This document shows positions 51,887 to 60,503 of a DNA stretch of 62,783 nucleotides, one piece after another. The DNA is from Burkholderiales bacterium. GTDB lineage: Bacteria; Pseudomonadota; Gammaproteobacteria; Burkholderiales; SG8-41. Location: contig JAURHM010000010.1 in assembly GCA_030833315.1 (NCBI GenBank), positions 1 to 62,783 on the forward strand. Reading direction: 5' to 3'. The notes beneath the pieces were generated by a model, which was not told the DNA's origin, made no database searches, and saw only the letters and a list, made by a program, of their open reading frames with translations. Numbering within the stretch: the stretch's first letter is position 1; every line of letters begins with the position of its first letter. The translations under genes and the position numbers were made by a program.

Positions 51887-52708
51887 TCAGGATGCGTAAC
51901 CCGGTGATTCCCGATCCAGTTTGCGCATCAGGGCCGCCCACATCAGCTTGCCGCCGGCGCCGCGTCCTCCGGGACCGTAGATGAACTGTCCCTGATCGAT
52001 CGTATGTTTCACCACCTCGTCCGGCAGCAGGTTCAAAGCGGCGCCGCCGGTCATTGCGGTGATCTGCATTTTACAGGCCCGTTCCAGACGGAACATGCGG
52101 GCGAACATTTCGCCGATGCTGGTGCCGACGCTCAGCGTGCCGTGATTGCGCAGGATAAGCATGCCGCCGTCACCGAGATCCTTGACCAGGCGCTCACGTT
52201 CATTGAGATCTTCGGCGACGCCTTCGAAATCGTGATAGCGCACTTGCGACAGCGCGGTCAGTGCCATTTGCGTCAGAGGCAGCAGGCCGTCTTTCTGCGA
52301 GGCCACAGCAACACCGTACTGCGTATGGCAATGCATGACAGCGTCGGCGCCGGAGCAATTCATGTGGATGGCGCTGTGAATGGTGAAGCCCGCGGAATTC
52401 ACCTCATAGGGTGATTCCGACAGCTTGTTGCCATCAACGTCGCACTTGATCAGATCCGAGGCGGTCATTTCCTCAAACAGCAGGCCATAGGGATTGATCA
52501 GAAACTGATCGTGGGTGCCCGGTACGCGACAGGAAATATGGGTGCCCAGCATGTCGGTCCAGCCCATCAGTGCCGTCAGACGGTAGGCGGCTGCCAGTTC
52601 AACGCGTGCGCGCCATTCTTCAGGGCTGATACCGCGGGCGGCGCGTGCTGCCGTGCGGGAGCCGGCGTTGCGATGTTTGGCGGGGTTAGATGCGGCACGT
52701 CTTGTCAT
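51887..52708 (-). CDS. Class II aldolase/adducin-family protein
   Basis: A 273-residue class II aldolase/adducin-fold protein starting at ATG 52708. Typical blocks are ELAAAYRLTALMGWTDMLGTHISCRVP, with the zinc pair in AVMHCHTQYG and a third candidate His in LRNHGTLS. Such enzymes cleave or make hydroxy-acid phosphates or act as decarboxylases. It is divergent from the FMN hydroxyacid oxidase gene across 166 bp. Confidence 0.87.
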   Translation of the reverse strand: MTRRAASNPAKHRNAGSRTAARAARGISPEEWRARVELAAAYRLTALMGWTDMLGTHISCRVPGTHDQFLINPYGLLFEEMTASDLIKCDVDGNKLSESPYEVNSAGFTIHSAIHMNCSGADAVMHCHTQYGVAVASQKDGLLPLTQMALTALSQVRYHDFEGVAEDLNERERLVKDLGDGGMLILRNHGTLSVGTSIGEMFARMFRLERACKMQITAMTGGAALNLLPDEVVKHTIDQGQFIYGPGGRGAGGKLMWAALMRKLDRESPGYAS

Positions 52709-52874
52709 ATTGTGGATTCCTGTGCGGGTGGTATTAATCAGTGACTCCCGGACCGCTCCGGCAGGCTGCATTTTGTGAATGACAGTAGAATACCGCAGTC
52801 CGTGATAAAAATTTCACCGGCGACTGTTCTTGATTCGACAGCTTCAGTCAATTAATCCGTATCGTGAACTTCAA
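52709..52874. other. Divergent intergenic region, aldolase / FMN oxidase
   Basis: 166 bp containing the promoters of both genes. I see no clear palindrome or hairpin. Confidence 0.35.
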
Positions 52875-54038
52875 ATGGGTCTGAGCGACGCCTACAATAT
52901 TGATGACCTGCGCCGGATGGCGCAGCGCCGCCTGCCCAGGGTGGCCTGGGATTATCTGGAGCGCGGCGCCGAGGATGACCTCACGATGGCGGCGAACCGC
53001 AAAGCGCTCGAGCGCATCGCCTTTCGTCCGCGCACGCTGGTGGATGTCTCAGAACGTTCGCTACAGCACAGCCTTTTCGGCAATACCTATACGGCACCCT
53101 TTGGCATCGCTCCCACGGGGGCGGCCGGACTGTATTGTCATGACGCCGATGTCGCGCTTGCGCGCGCAGCTGCCGCGGCCGGCGTGCCGTTTGTATTGTC
53201 GACCGCATCGTTTGTGGCGATGGAACGAGTGGCACGGGAGGCAGCCGGCCATAAATGGTTTCAGCTGTATATGTCCAAGGACCGGGATGCCGCGGAACGG
53301 TTGGTTAAACGCGCACTGGCGGCGGGTTTCGAAGCGCTGGTGGTAACCACCGATGTGCCGGTCGGGGCAAATCGTGAATACAACCTGCGCAACGGTTTTG
53401 CCATTCCCTTTCGCATCAATGCCCGTAACGTGGCGGATGGTTTGCTGCATCCACGCTGGCTGACTCAGGTATTTCTGAAAACCTTGTTGAGTGACGGCAT
53501 TCCCCGCTTCCGCAATGTCGACAGCGAGGAGGGTGGGCGTATCGTAGCCAAGGATCTATCGGCCTTCCGCGCGCGCCGCGATGCGCTGGACTGGAGCGAC
53601 ATCGCCTGGCTGCGGACGATCTGGCCGCATAAGCTGCTGGTCAAGGGCATTCTCGTCGCCGAGGATGCGCTCCTGGCGCTGGCGAACGGTGCGGACGGCG
53701 TGGTGGTGTCCAATCACGGCGGCAGACAGCTGGATGGCGCACGTGCGGCCATCGACGCACTCCCTGAAATCGTCGAAGCAGTCGGTGGCAAAATGGCCGT
53801 ATTGTTTGACAGCGGCGTGCGTCGCGGCGCTGATATCGTGAAGGCGCTGGCGCTGGGTGCCGATTTTGTGTTTTTCGGCCGGGCAACGTTGTATGGCGCT
53901 TCAGCCGGCGGTGAGGAAGGTGTGGCGCGAGCGCTGGAAATCATGCGCAGCGAAACCGACCGCGTGATGGCATTGATCGGCTGTGGTCGTATCGCCGGTT
54001 TGGGACGGAATTATCTGGAGATGCCTGGCTCCGTTTGA
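52875..54038 (+). CDS. FMN-dependent alpha-hydroxyacid oxidase/dehydrogenase
   Basis: A 387-residue member of the FMN-dependent L-2-hydroxyacid oxidising family (lactate dehydrogenase/glycolate oxidase type). The active-site motif SNHGGRQLD holds His281 and Arg284; Lys257 (LLVKGI) and the Tyr132 region (FQLYMSK) also match. The FMN-phosphate segment is near FDSGVRRG. ATG 52875 was preferred to an upstream in-frame start at 52830. It may oxidise the product of a neighbouring aldolase or isomerase. Confidence 0.9.
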   Translation: MGLSDAYNIDDLRRMAQRRLPRVAWDYLERGAEDDLTMAANRKALERIAFRPRTLVDVSERSLQHSLFGNTYTAPFGIAPTGAAGLYCHDADVALARAAAAAGVPFVLSTASFVAMERVAREAAGHKWFQLYMSKDRDAAERLVKRALAAGFEALVVTTDVPVGANREYNLRNGFAIPFRINARNVADGLLHPRWLTQVFLKTLLSDGIPRFRNVDSEEGGRIVAKDLSAFRARRDALDWSDIAWLRTIWPHKLLVKGILVAEDALLALANGADGVVVSNHGGRQLDGARAAIDALPEIVEAVGGKMAVLFDSGVRRGADIVKALALGADFVFFGRATLYGASAGGEEGVARALEIMRSETDRVMALIGCGRIAGLGRNYLEMPGSV

Positions 54039-54092
54039 ATCAGGCGAACAGTGCAGACAAGCAGTGCAGGCGAGCAATATCAGGAGACCACT

Positions 54093-55283
54093 ATGAAGCA
54101 ACTCAAGTTACCGGCCGTATTCATGCGCGGCGGCACCAGCAATGCCGTCGTGTTCAACCAAAAGGACCTGCCGCAGGACCGTGCGCTGTGGGACGAGATT
54201 TTCCTTGCGGCGATCGGCAGCCCCGATCCCAACGGCCGCCAGCTCGACGGCATGGGCGGCGGCGTGTCTTCCCTGTCCAAGGTCTGCATCGTGGGACCAT
54301 CCACACGGCCGGATGCCGACATCGATTACACCTTCGCACAGGTGCAGGTGAAGGAGGCCAAGGTCGATTACGGTGCCAACTGCGGCAATATGTCATCAGC
54401 GATGGGGCCGTTTGCTGTCGATGAAGGCATGGTCAAGGTGTCCGGGCGTGAAGCACTGGTGCGCATCCACAATACCAACACCAAAAAAATCATTCATGCG
54501 CTGTTCAGCGTCGATGAGGGGCTTGCCGCGGTTGACGGCGATCTCGCGATCCCCGGCGTATCGGGCACCGGATCCCCGGTGAAACTGGAGTTCCGCGATC
54601 CGGGTGGCGCCACCACCGGCAAGCTGCTACCAACCGGCAATGTGGTGGATACCCTGGACGTACCGGGCCTCGGCAAGATCCGCGCCTCGTTGGTCGATGC
54701 GGCTAATGCGACGGTATGGATCAATGCCAGGGATATCGGCCTGACCGGCACCGAGCTGCCCGAGCAGCTGGATGCCGATGCTGCCGTGATGCAGAAGCTG
54801 TCGGCGATCCGCATCGCGGGTTCAGTGGCGATGGGGATTGCAGCAAATGCCGAAGAAGCAGCAAAAAAGAAATCGATTCCTTTCATCGGCTTCGTGTCGC
54901 CGGTGCAGGATGCAAAGCTGCTGTCCGGCGAGGCCATTTCAGCAAACGACGTTGATCTCACCGGTCGGGTCATTTCCAACGGGCAGACGCACCGCGCATT
55001 GCCGCTGACCGTGTCGCTGTGCATGGCCGTGGCCTCGCGCCTGGAGGGTTCGGTGGTCAACGAAGTGCTGCGCAAAGGACTTCAGGCGGAAGCACCGGTT
55101 CGTATCGGCATGCCTTCAGGCATTTTGACGGTTGCCGCGACGGTCAGGCAGAGCGGCGGTGTCTGGCATGCCGAGCAGGGCGCGTTTTACCGCACACAGC
55201 GCCGCATGTTCGAAGGCCAGGTGCTGGTACGTGCCTCGCGTGTACCGGGCGTCGTTGCCAGCGGCAAGCAAAAGGCGGCCTGA
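54093..55283 (+). CDS. PrpF-family isomerase
   Basis: A 396-residue member of the PrpF family, which isomerises double bonds in unsaturated di- and tricarboxylates such as methylaconitate or oxalomesaconate. The opening KLPAVFMRGGTSNAVVFN and the segment YGANCGNMSSAMGPFA, containing the active-site Cys, are present; GIPTG-like blocks recur later. ATG 54093 has CAGGAG upstream. It is 54 bp after the hydroxyacid oxidase and ends at a bidirectional terminator. Confidence 0.9.
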   Translation: MKQLKLPAVFMRGGTSNAVVFNQKDLPQDRALWDEIFLAAIGSPDPNGRQLDGMGGGVSSLSKVCIVGPSTRPDADIDYTFAQVQVKEAKVDYGANCGNMSSAMGPFAVDEGMVKVSGREALVRIHNTNTKKIIHALFSVDEGLAAVDGDLAIPGVSGTGSPVKLEFRDPGGATTGKLLPTGNVVDTLDVPGLGKIRASLVDAANATVWINARDIGLTGTELPEQLDADAAVMQKLSAIRIAGSVAMGIAANAEEAAKKKSIPFIGFVSPVQDAKLLSGEAISANDVDLTGRVISNGQTHRALPLTVSLCMAVASRLEGSVVNEVLRKGLQAEAPVRIGMPSGILTVAATVRQSGGVWHAEQGAFYRTQRRMFEGQVLVRASRVPGVVASGKQKAA

Positions 55284-55313
55284 GTTTGATGTTGTAAAAG
55301 CGGACTGTTCAAT

Positions 55314-55341
55314 AAAAACGGGCGCCGCGGCGCCCGTTTTT
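55314..55341. terminator. Bidirectional rho-independent terminator
   Basis: A perfectly symmetrical hairpin: AAAAACGGGCGCC (55314-55326), loop GC, GGCGCCCGTTTTT (55329-55341). It serves the convergent PrpF-family (plus) and SDR (minus) genes. Confidence 0.88.
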
Positions 55342-55356
55342 ATTGGCTGCAATCCA

Positions 55357-56163
55357 TCATCCCGGTCGGGCGGCCGTCAATCCGCCGTCAACCACAAGGT
55401 GGGTTGCGGTGATGTAGCGCGCTTCGTCCGATGCCAGGAACAGCACGGCATGCGCGGTATCCCAGGCATCGCCCATGCGACCGATTGGCACCGCGGCATG
55501 GCGCTTGGCGACGAGGTTGGCGCCGGCTTCCGGGCCGAGTTGCTTTACCAACCGTTCCTCGACCAGCGGCGTGTGCATGGTGCCGACGATCACCAGATTG
55601 CAGCGGATGCCCTTTTTGACATAGGCAATGGCCGTGGAACGGGTAAACCCAACGAGGCCGGATTTCGTCGTGCTGTAGGCGACATGGACACGGCCATCGA
55701 CCTGATGGGCAAAACCCGCGACTGAAGAAATATTGACGATGGCGCCGCTGCCCTGTTTTTCCATAATCGGCAGCACGTGTTTGCAGCCGAGGAAGGCGGT
55801 TTTCAGATTGTGATCCAGTTGGCGATCCCAGACTTCCTCGCTCATGCTGACCGGATCACCGGGCGCCGAGCCGCCGACATTGTTGATCAGGATATCAATG
55901 CGGCCGAAACGCTCAATGCAGGCGTCGACGGACTTTTTGACCGAATCGGAGTCGGTCATGTCGCAGGTGGTGGTGAAGCAGACGCCGCCTTCCTTGGCGA
56001 TGATGGCGCGGGTTTCTTCGACGGCGGCCGGATTGATATCGGTGCCGAAAACCTTGGCACCCTGACGGGCCAGCAATACGGCGGTGGCCTTGCCGTTACC
56101 CCAGCCCGCGCCGATGGAGCCTGCACCGGTGACGAATGCAACCTTGCCTTTGAGATCCAGCAT
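55357..56163 (-). CDS. Short-chain dehydrogenase/reductase
   Basis: A 268-residue classical SDR from ATG 56163. The nucleotide motif TGAGSIGAGWG, the NNVG segment (INNVGG) and the catalytic pair YSTTK (Tyr and Lys at YxxxK) are present, ending with the usual GGLTAARPG tail. It is an NAD(P)-dependent oxidoreductase, probably for a hydroxy or keto intermediate. It lies about 100 bp after the carboxymuconolactone-decarboxylase-family gene, across an AT-rich gap. Confidence 0.92.
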   Translation of the reverse strand: MLDLKGKVAFVTGAGSIGAGWGNGKATAVLLARQGAKVFGTDINPAAVEETRAIIAKEGGVCFTTTCDMTDSDSVKKSVDACIERFGRIDILINNVGGSAPGDPVSMSEEVWDRQLDHNLKTAFLGCKHVLPIMEKQGSGAIVNISSVAGFAHQVDGRVHVAYSTTKSGLVGFTRSTAIAYVKKGIRCNLVIVGTMHTPLVEERLVKQLGPEAGANLVAKRHAAVPIGRMGDAWDTAHAVLFLASDEARYITATHLVVDGGLTAARPG

Positions 56164-56204
56164 GCCTTTTCCTTGGTGGGTATCTTGCTTCACGGGGTGG
56201 ATTA

Positions 56205-56240
56205 AATATTTATTAATTAAAACAATTACTTAATTATTTT
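56205..56240 (+). repeat. AT-rich dispersed motif, copy F (weak)
   Basis: AT-only-rich block upstream of the SDR start, with ATTAATTAAAACAATTACTTA as closest match to the dispersed motif. Confidence 0.25.
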
Positions 56241-56262
56241 TACTCGGCGCAGGCCCGGATGG

Positions 56263-56910
56263 TCAGGCCCGGGATTGGGTGGCCGATTTCCGTGCCCAGT
56301 ATTCGGGGGCTGCCTTGGTTTTGGCCAAAGCCTCTGCCGTTTCGAAGCCCGGAGCCATCGAGGCTGTGGTGCCGGCCATCACCTGGTGATGATCAATGTT
56401 GAGCAGGCGCAGCCAACTCTGCTGGCCGAAGGTGAGGCCGATGGCGCAACCGAGTTCGACCAGTTCCGGTTCGTTGAAATGGCGGTGCATGCGTTGCCAG
56501 AACGCGTCATCGGTTTCAGTGCGCCAGACGATGGCTTCGGCGTAGGCGAGCGCGGCTTTCTGGCGTTCATTGTAGTTGGGCGATTTTTCGAAATTCATCA
56601 GGTCATCGACCTGTGCTTCCTGCAGTCCGGCCTGCTGGCCTTTGATCGAGCGCTGATTGCCGCAGAATTCGCAAACTACCGAGCGCGACACATAAAGCCT
56701 GCAGACTTCCTTGATTGCATGATCGAGGATGCCGTTGCGGAATACGTTGTTCCAGGAATCGGCAAAGAACCAGAAACAGGCGGGCACATGCGCGCGCACT
56801 GCCGTGCTTTCCGGACGCGGCGTTCCCTCTATCGCGCAGCGTTCCATCTCCGCGCGCATTTCCGGCGTCATTTTGTCCAGTGGAACGTAGCTGATGCGTT
56901 GTTTGGTCAT
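56263..56910 (-). CDS. Carboxymuconolactone decarboxylase-family (AhpD-like) protein
   Basis: A 215-residue protein of the AhpD/carboxymuconolactone decarboxylase fold. The redox CxxC pair is present in VCEFCGNQRSIKG, as in AhpD-type members, and a His-containing FNEPELVELG block follows. It may be a disulfide reductase or a lactone decarboxylase. It follows the MFS gene at 56933 by 22 bp on the same strand. Confidence 0.85.
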   Translation of the reverse strand: MTKQRISYVPLDKMTPEMRAEMERCAIEGTPRPESTAVRAHVPACFWFFADSWNNVFRNGILDHAIKEVCRLYVSRSVVCEFCGNQRSIKGQQAGLQEAQVDDLMNFEKSPNYNERQKAALAYAEAIVWRTETDDAFWQRMHRHFNEPELVELGCAIGLTFGQQSWLRLLNIDHHQVMAGTTASMAPGFETAEALAKTKAAPEYWARKSATQSRA

Positions 56911-56932
56911 GTTGAAGCTCCTCTTTTGAAGT

Positions 56933-58111
56933 TCAGATTTTAATCGGTTCGGCGCTGATGCTGGGACGAAGAATGGCGCATAGCGGCAGCGTCAGGAAAA
57001 TGGCGATGCCCATCATCGCGATGGCATTGCTGACCCCGAGATGATCGCCGATGAGGCCATAACCCAGCGGCGCAGCGATGCCGCACAGTGATCCGAGTGT
57101 GTAGAACAGGCCGAATGTCCGCGGCAGACGCTCGCGCTCGACAAGGTCACCGATGGTGGCATACAACACGGATGATGTGCCCTGCAGTGCCACGCCGAGC
57201 AGCGGCAACAGTAAGGCCGCTGCCACGCCGGGCAGCGCGACTGCGGCGAAGATGCCGATACCGGTGACCACTTCGGTGATGATGATGGTGCGGATGATGC
57301 CGACGCGTTCGGCCAGCATGCCGCAGGCGAGTTTGCCGGCCATGCCGCCAACGAGAATCAGTGGTACGGCCAGCGTGGCCCAGCCGGTGGACAGGCCCTT
57401 GTCGATCAGCAGGAAGGCAATCAGCGTCAGGAAGCCGACGCGCGTGCTGCTGTCGATGATTTCAATCAGGCACAGTGCGATGAAGCCGCGGCGGTTGCGG
57501 ATGCCCCATCCTTTGACGGCGGTTGCCTGTTCATTCGGGGATGCGGTGCGTGAATCGGACAGCCAGAAGCAGGCGAGACCGGCGATGATCAACCCGATGA
57601 AGCCGTAGGCCACTACCGGACCCTGCCAGGGCAGGCCGGCCATCAGCAACAGGCTCAGCAGTCCGCCGAAGGCGAATTTGCCGACGTCACCGAACAGGTT
57701 GTAAGTGCCCAGCGCCGTGCGGCGACCGGCTTCCGGATAGGCATTTGAAATGATGGTCGAGCACAGCGGGTGTTGCACGGCTGAGCCCATGCCGGCAAAA
57801 AACAGTGCGACCAGAATCATCCAGAATCCGTTCGCAAATCCCAGGCCGACGAAGGCGGCTCCGGCCAATGCCGTGCCGATGGCCAGCAGATTGCGTTCAC
57901 CGAAACGCTCCGCAACAAGCCCTGCCGGGATCTGGAAGGCGGCCATTGCCGTTCGGTGTGCAGCGCGGATCATGCCGACCTGGGCCAGCGTCAGGCCGAA
58001 AGTCTGCGCCAGCAGCGGCAGCAGCACATAGGTCAGATCCGACAATCCGTCGTGCAGGGTGTGTGCGGCGCAGCAGGTTGTCAGAACCTGTTTCGGGCTT
58101 CCGGATTTCAT
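56933..58111 (-). CDS. MFS transporter, Fsr-like
   Basis: A 392-residue twelve-helix MFS carrier starting at ATG 58111. The opening CCAAHTLHDGLSDLTYVLLPLLAQ is like fosmidomycin-resistance-type transporters, with ERFGERNLLAIG between helices 2 and 3. Probably an exporter in the inner membrane; it precedes the AhpD-like gene. Confidence 0.88.
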   Translation of the reverse strand: MKSGSPKQVLTTCCAAHTLHDGLSDLTYVLLPLLAQTFGLTLAQVGMIRAAHRTAMAAFQIPAGLVAERFGERNLLAIGTALAGAAFVGLGFANGFWMILVALFFAGMGSAVQHPLCSTIISNAYPEAGRRTALGTYNLFGDVGKFAFGGLLSLLLMAGLPWQGPVVAYGFIGLIIAGLACFWLSDSRTASPNEQATAVKGWGIRNRRGFIALCLIEIIDSSTRVGFLTLIAFLLIDKGLSTGWATLAVPLILVGGMAGKLACGMLAERVGIIRTIIITEVVTGIGIFAAVALPGVAAALLLPLLGVALQGTSSVLYATIGDLVERERLPRTFGLFYTLGSLCGIAAPLGYGLIGDHLGVSNAIAMMGIAIFLTLPLCAILRPSISAEPIKI

Positions 58112-58224
58112 GGTGATCCGTGTCAAATGGGTCATGCATTATAGAGCGCTGACGGCATCGAAAAATTGATGCTACCCTCGAAGCCTTTCAACAGTCCTGG
58201 TCCGGTTATTGACGGTTATTGGCA

Positions 58225-58509
58225 ATGGAAATCGTGATTTATGTGATTGCCGCAGTGTTCGCGCTGTTGGCTGCGGCGCTGGTCTTCACCTGGTGGCGTA
58301 ACCGTCATTCAGGTGCTCTGCTGCTGGCAATGACCTATCTGGTAGCCGCCGGACTGGCTGTGATGATGAATGAATGGTGGCCCCTGGTGCTCGGTTTTCT
58401 GTCGGCGTGGGCGCTGCGCCTGATGGGGATGGATCCGGGTCTGACTCAAGGGCCCCGTCCAGATGATAAACATGCCGGTGATGCAATCAGTCGTGGAAAG
58501 GCCGAGTGA
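58225..58509 (+). CDS. Small membrane protein, about 94 residues
   Basis: From ATG 58225. Three hydrophobic segments (about 3-24, 32-48 and 51-64) are followed by a short polar tail. It has no recognised family. It overlaps the FAD oxidoreductase start by TGATG, which suggests a joint transcript. Confidence 0.7.
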   Translation: MEIVIYVIAAVFALLAAALVFTWWRNRHSGALLLAMTYLVAAGLAVMMNEWWPLVLGFLSAWALRLMGMDPGLTQGPRPDDKHAGDAISRGKAE

Positions 58510-59477
58510 TGTTGCGTATTGCGGTGGTGGGTGCCGGCATTGCAGGGCTGGCCTGCGCCCGGTCGCTGCGTAATGCAGGACATGCGGTGCGGGTGTTTGA
58601 AAAAAGCCGCGGTGCCGGCGGGCGCATGTCGACCCGGCGTACCGATCACGGCAGCTACGACCATGGTGCTCAGTATTTCACGGCGCGTGATCCCCTGTTC
58701 CGTGCGGCTGTGGACCAGTGGCTGGCGCAGGGCCTTGTTGCGCCTTATGCCGGCCGCATTGTTCGGCTGGAGCAGGGCGAGGTAATCCCGCTGTCACATC
58801 CAGAGCAGCGTTATGTCGCAACACCGGGCATGACTGCCGTTTGTCGCGCATTGTCCGCAGATCTGGAAATCGATTTTGAGTGTCAGATCACTGCGGTCAC
58901 TCCGGGTGAATCCGGATGGCGGCTGTCCTGGGAAGAGGGCGGCGATTCGGGATTTGATGCAGTGGTGCTGGCGATTCCGGCGGCGCAGGCATCACCATTG
59001 TGTGTGGCTGTTCCCGATCTGGCAGTGCAGCTTCGACAAGGCGGGCATGAACCCTGTTGGGCTGCGATGGTTCGTTATGAGGCGCCGCTTCCGCTGGAAT
59101 TTGACGCGGCATTTGTCGAGAGTGATGTGATCGGCTGGGTGATGCGCGATGCCTCACGGCCGGGGCGCGTGCCGGGTGAGCGTTGGGTGCTGCACGCGAA
59201 TGCCGAGTGGTCGAAGGCGCATCTGGAAAACAGTGCGGAGACGGTGGCGCCGCTGCTGATGGATGCCTTTTGTGCGGCGGCAGGTTTTGATGCCGAAGCT
59301 GTTGAGTTCCGTGCGCATCGCTGGCGCTTTGCGCTGTCCCGCGGTTTGAACGCGGGCAGCTTCTGGCATGCCGGCCGGCGGATCGGCGCCTGCGGTGACT
59401 GGTGTGCTGATGGGCGCATCGAAGGCGCCTACCTCAGCGGCACAGGGCTCGCGGCGAAACTGCGGTCTGCACTTTAA
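58509..59477 (+). CDS. FAD-dependent amine oxidase/renalase-like oxidoreductase
   Basis: A 322-residue flavoprotein. The dinucleotide motif RIAVVGAGIAGLACARSL, then EKSRGAGGRMSTRR, is typical of the renalase-like/NAD(P)-binding FAD proteins, and the C-terminal block AGRRIGACGDWCADGRIEGA closes the FAD site. ATG 58509 overlaps the preceding stop (TGATG); a GTG at 58506 is an alternative. Substrate unknown. Confidence 0.9.
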   Translation: MLRIAVVGAGIAGLACARSLRNAGHAVRVFEKSRGAGGRMSTRRTDHGSYDHGAQYFTARDPLFRAAVDQWLAQGLVAPYAGRIVRLEQGEVIPLSHPEQRYVATPGMTAVCRALSADLEIDFECQITAVTPGESGWRLSWEEGGDSGFDAVVLAIPAAQASPLCVAVPDLAVQLRQGGHEPCWAAMVRYEAPLPLEFDAAFVESDVIGWVMRDASRPGRVPGERWVLHANAEWSKAHLENSAETVAPLLMDAFCAAAGFDAEAVEFRAHRWRFALSRGLNAGSFWHAGRRIGACGDWCADGRIEGAYLSGTGLAAKLRSAL

Positions 59478-59534
59478 AAGGCGCAATACGGCGTCGCTCG
59501 GCCCGTTTCTCCGGTCCCGTTTCTCCAGTCCCGT

Positions 59535-60503
59535 TTACTCCGGTTTCAGATTGGCCTTACGCGCCACATCGCGCCATTTGGTGATCTCGGCAGACAGATA
59601 GCGGGAAAATGCCGCGGGTGTGGTCGTTTCCGGCTGCAGTCCCTGGGTGATCAGCGCATCTCTGATCTGCGGCACGGCGATGGCCGCGACGAACTCGCGG
59701 TTCAGGCGATCGACGATGGGCCGGGGTGTTTTGGCTGGCGCAAAAACCGCAACCCATAAAGTTACTTCGAAATTCCTGATACCCGCTTCCTGCACGGTGG
59801 GCACATCCGGCAATGCGGGTGCGCGAGTGCTGCTGCTGACCGCCAGCGCACGCAGCTTGCCGGCACGTACATGCGGCAATACCGGCGCCATGGTGCCGAA
59901 CTGCAATTCGATGCGTCCGGCCAGGGTGTCAAGCACGGATTGTGCAGAACTCTTGTAGGAAATCGGCGTGAGTTGCGTGCCGGTGAGATTGGACAGCAGT
60001 TCACCGCCCAAACGCGCCATGCTGGCATTGCCGACGGTGGTGTAACGGATCAGTCCCGGCTTGGCTTTGGCAAGCGCAATCAGCTCCTGCAGGTTATTCG
60101 CTGGAACGCCGGGGTGTACAGCGAGGATATACGGCAGGTGTCCGAACATGGTGATTGGCGCGAAATCCTTTTCCGGGTCATAGCCGAGGTGTGGGTTCAA
60201 GGCTTTCGACAGCGCGTGCGTGCTGGTGGTGCCGCCGGAAATGGTGTAACCGTCAGGCGCGGCGCGCGCCCCCAGTTCGGCACCGATGGCGCCAGCAGCG
60301 CCGGCACGGTTATCGATGACGATGGATTGTCCAAGGGTTTCGCCGACGCGCGGTGTGATCACCCGTGCGGCGGCATCGACTGAACTGCCTGCGGGAAAGG
60401 GCGCGATCATGCGGATCGGCCGTGACGGCCAGTTATCGGCGGCCTGTGCGGCAAAGCCGGCGGTGATCAATGCGGCGCAAAGTGTGAGTTGGGCGGCGAT
60501 CAT
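59535..60503 (-). CDS. Bug/TctC-family receptor
   Basis: A 322-residue receptor with a signal peptide ending near AAQAA and the family pattern NWPSRPIRMIAPFPAGS, GQSIVIDNRAGAAG and APDGYT. The start overlaps the hydroxyacid dehydrogenase stop by ATGA, so the two are coupled; they likely serve one hydroxy or keto acid. No TctAB genes nearby. Confidence 0.92.
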   Translation of the reverse strand: MIAAQLTLCAALITAGFAAQAADNWPSRPIRMIAPFPAGSSVDAAARVITPRVGETLGQSIVIDNRAGAAGAIGAELGARAAPDGYTISGGTTSTHALSKALNPHLGYDPEKDFAPITMFGHLPYILAVHPGVPANNLQELIALAKAKPGLIRYTTVGNASMARLGGELLSNLTGTQLTPISYKSSAQSVLDTLAGRIELQFGTMAPVLPHVRAGKLRALAVSSSTRAPALPDVPTVQEAGIRNFEVTLWVAVFAPAKTPRPIVDRLNREFVAAIAVPQIRDALITQGLQPETTTPAAFSRYLSAEITKWRDVARKANLKPE

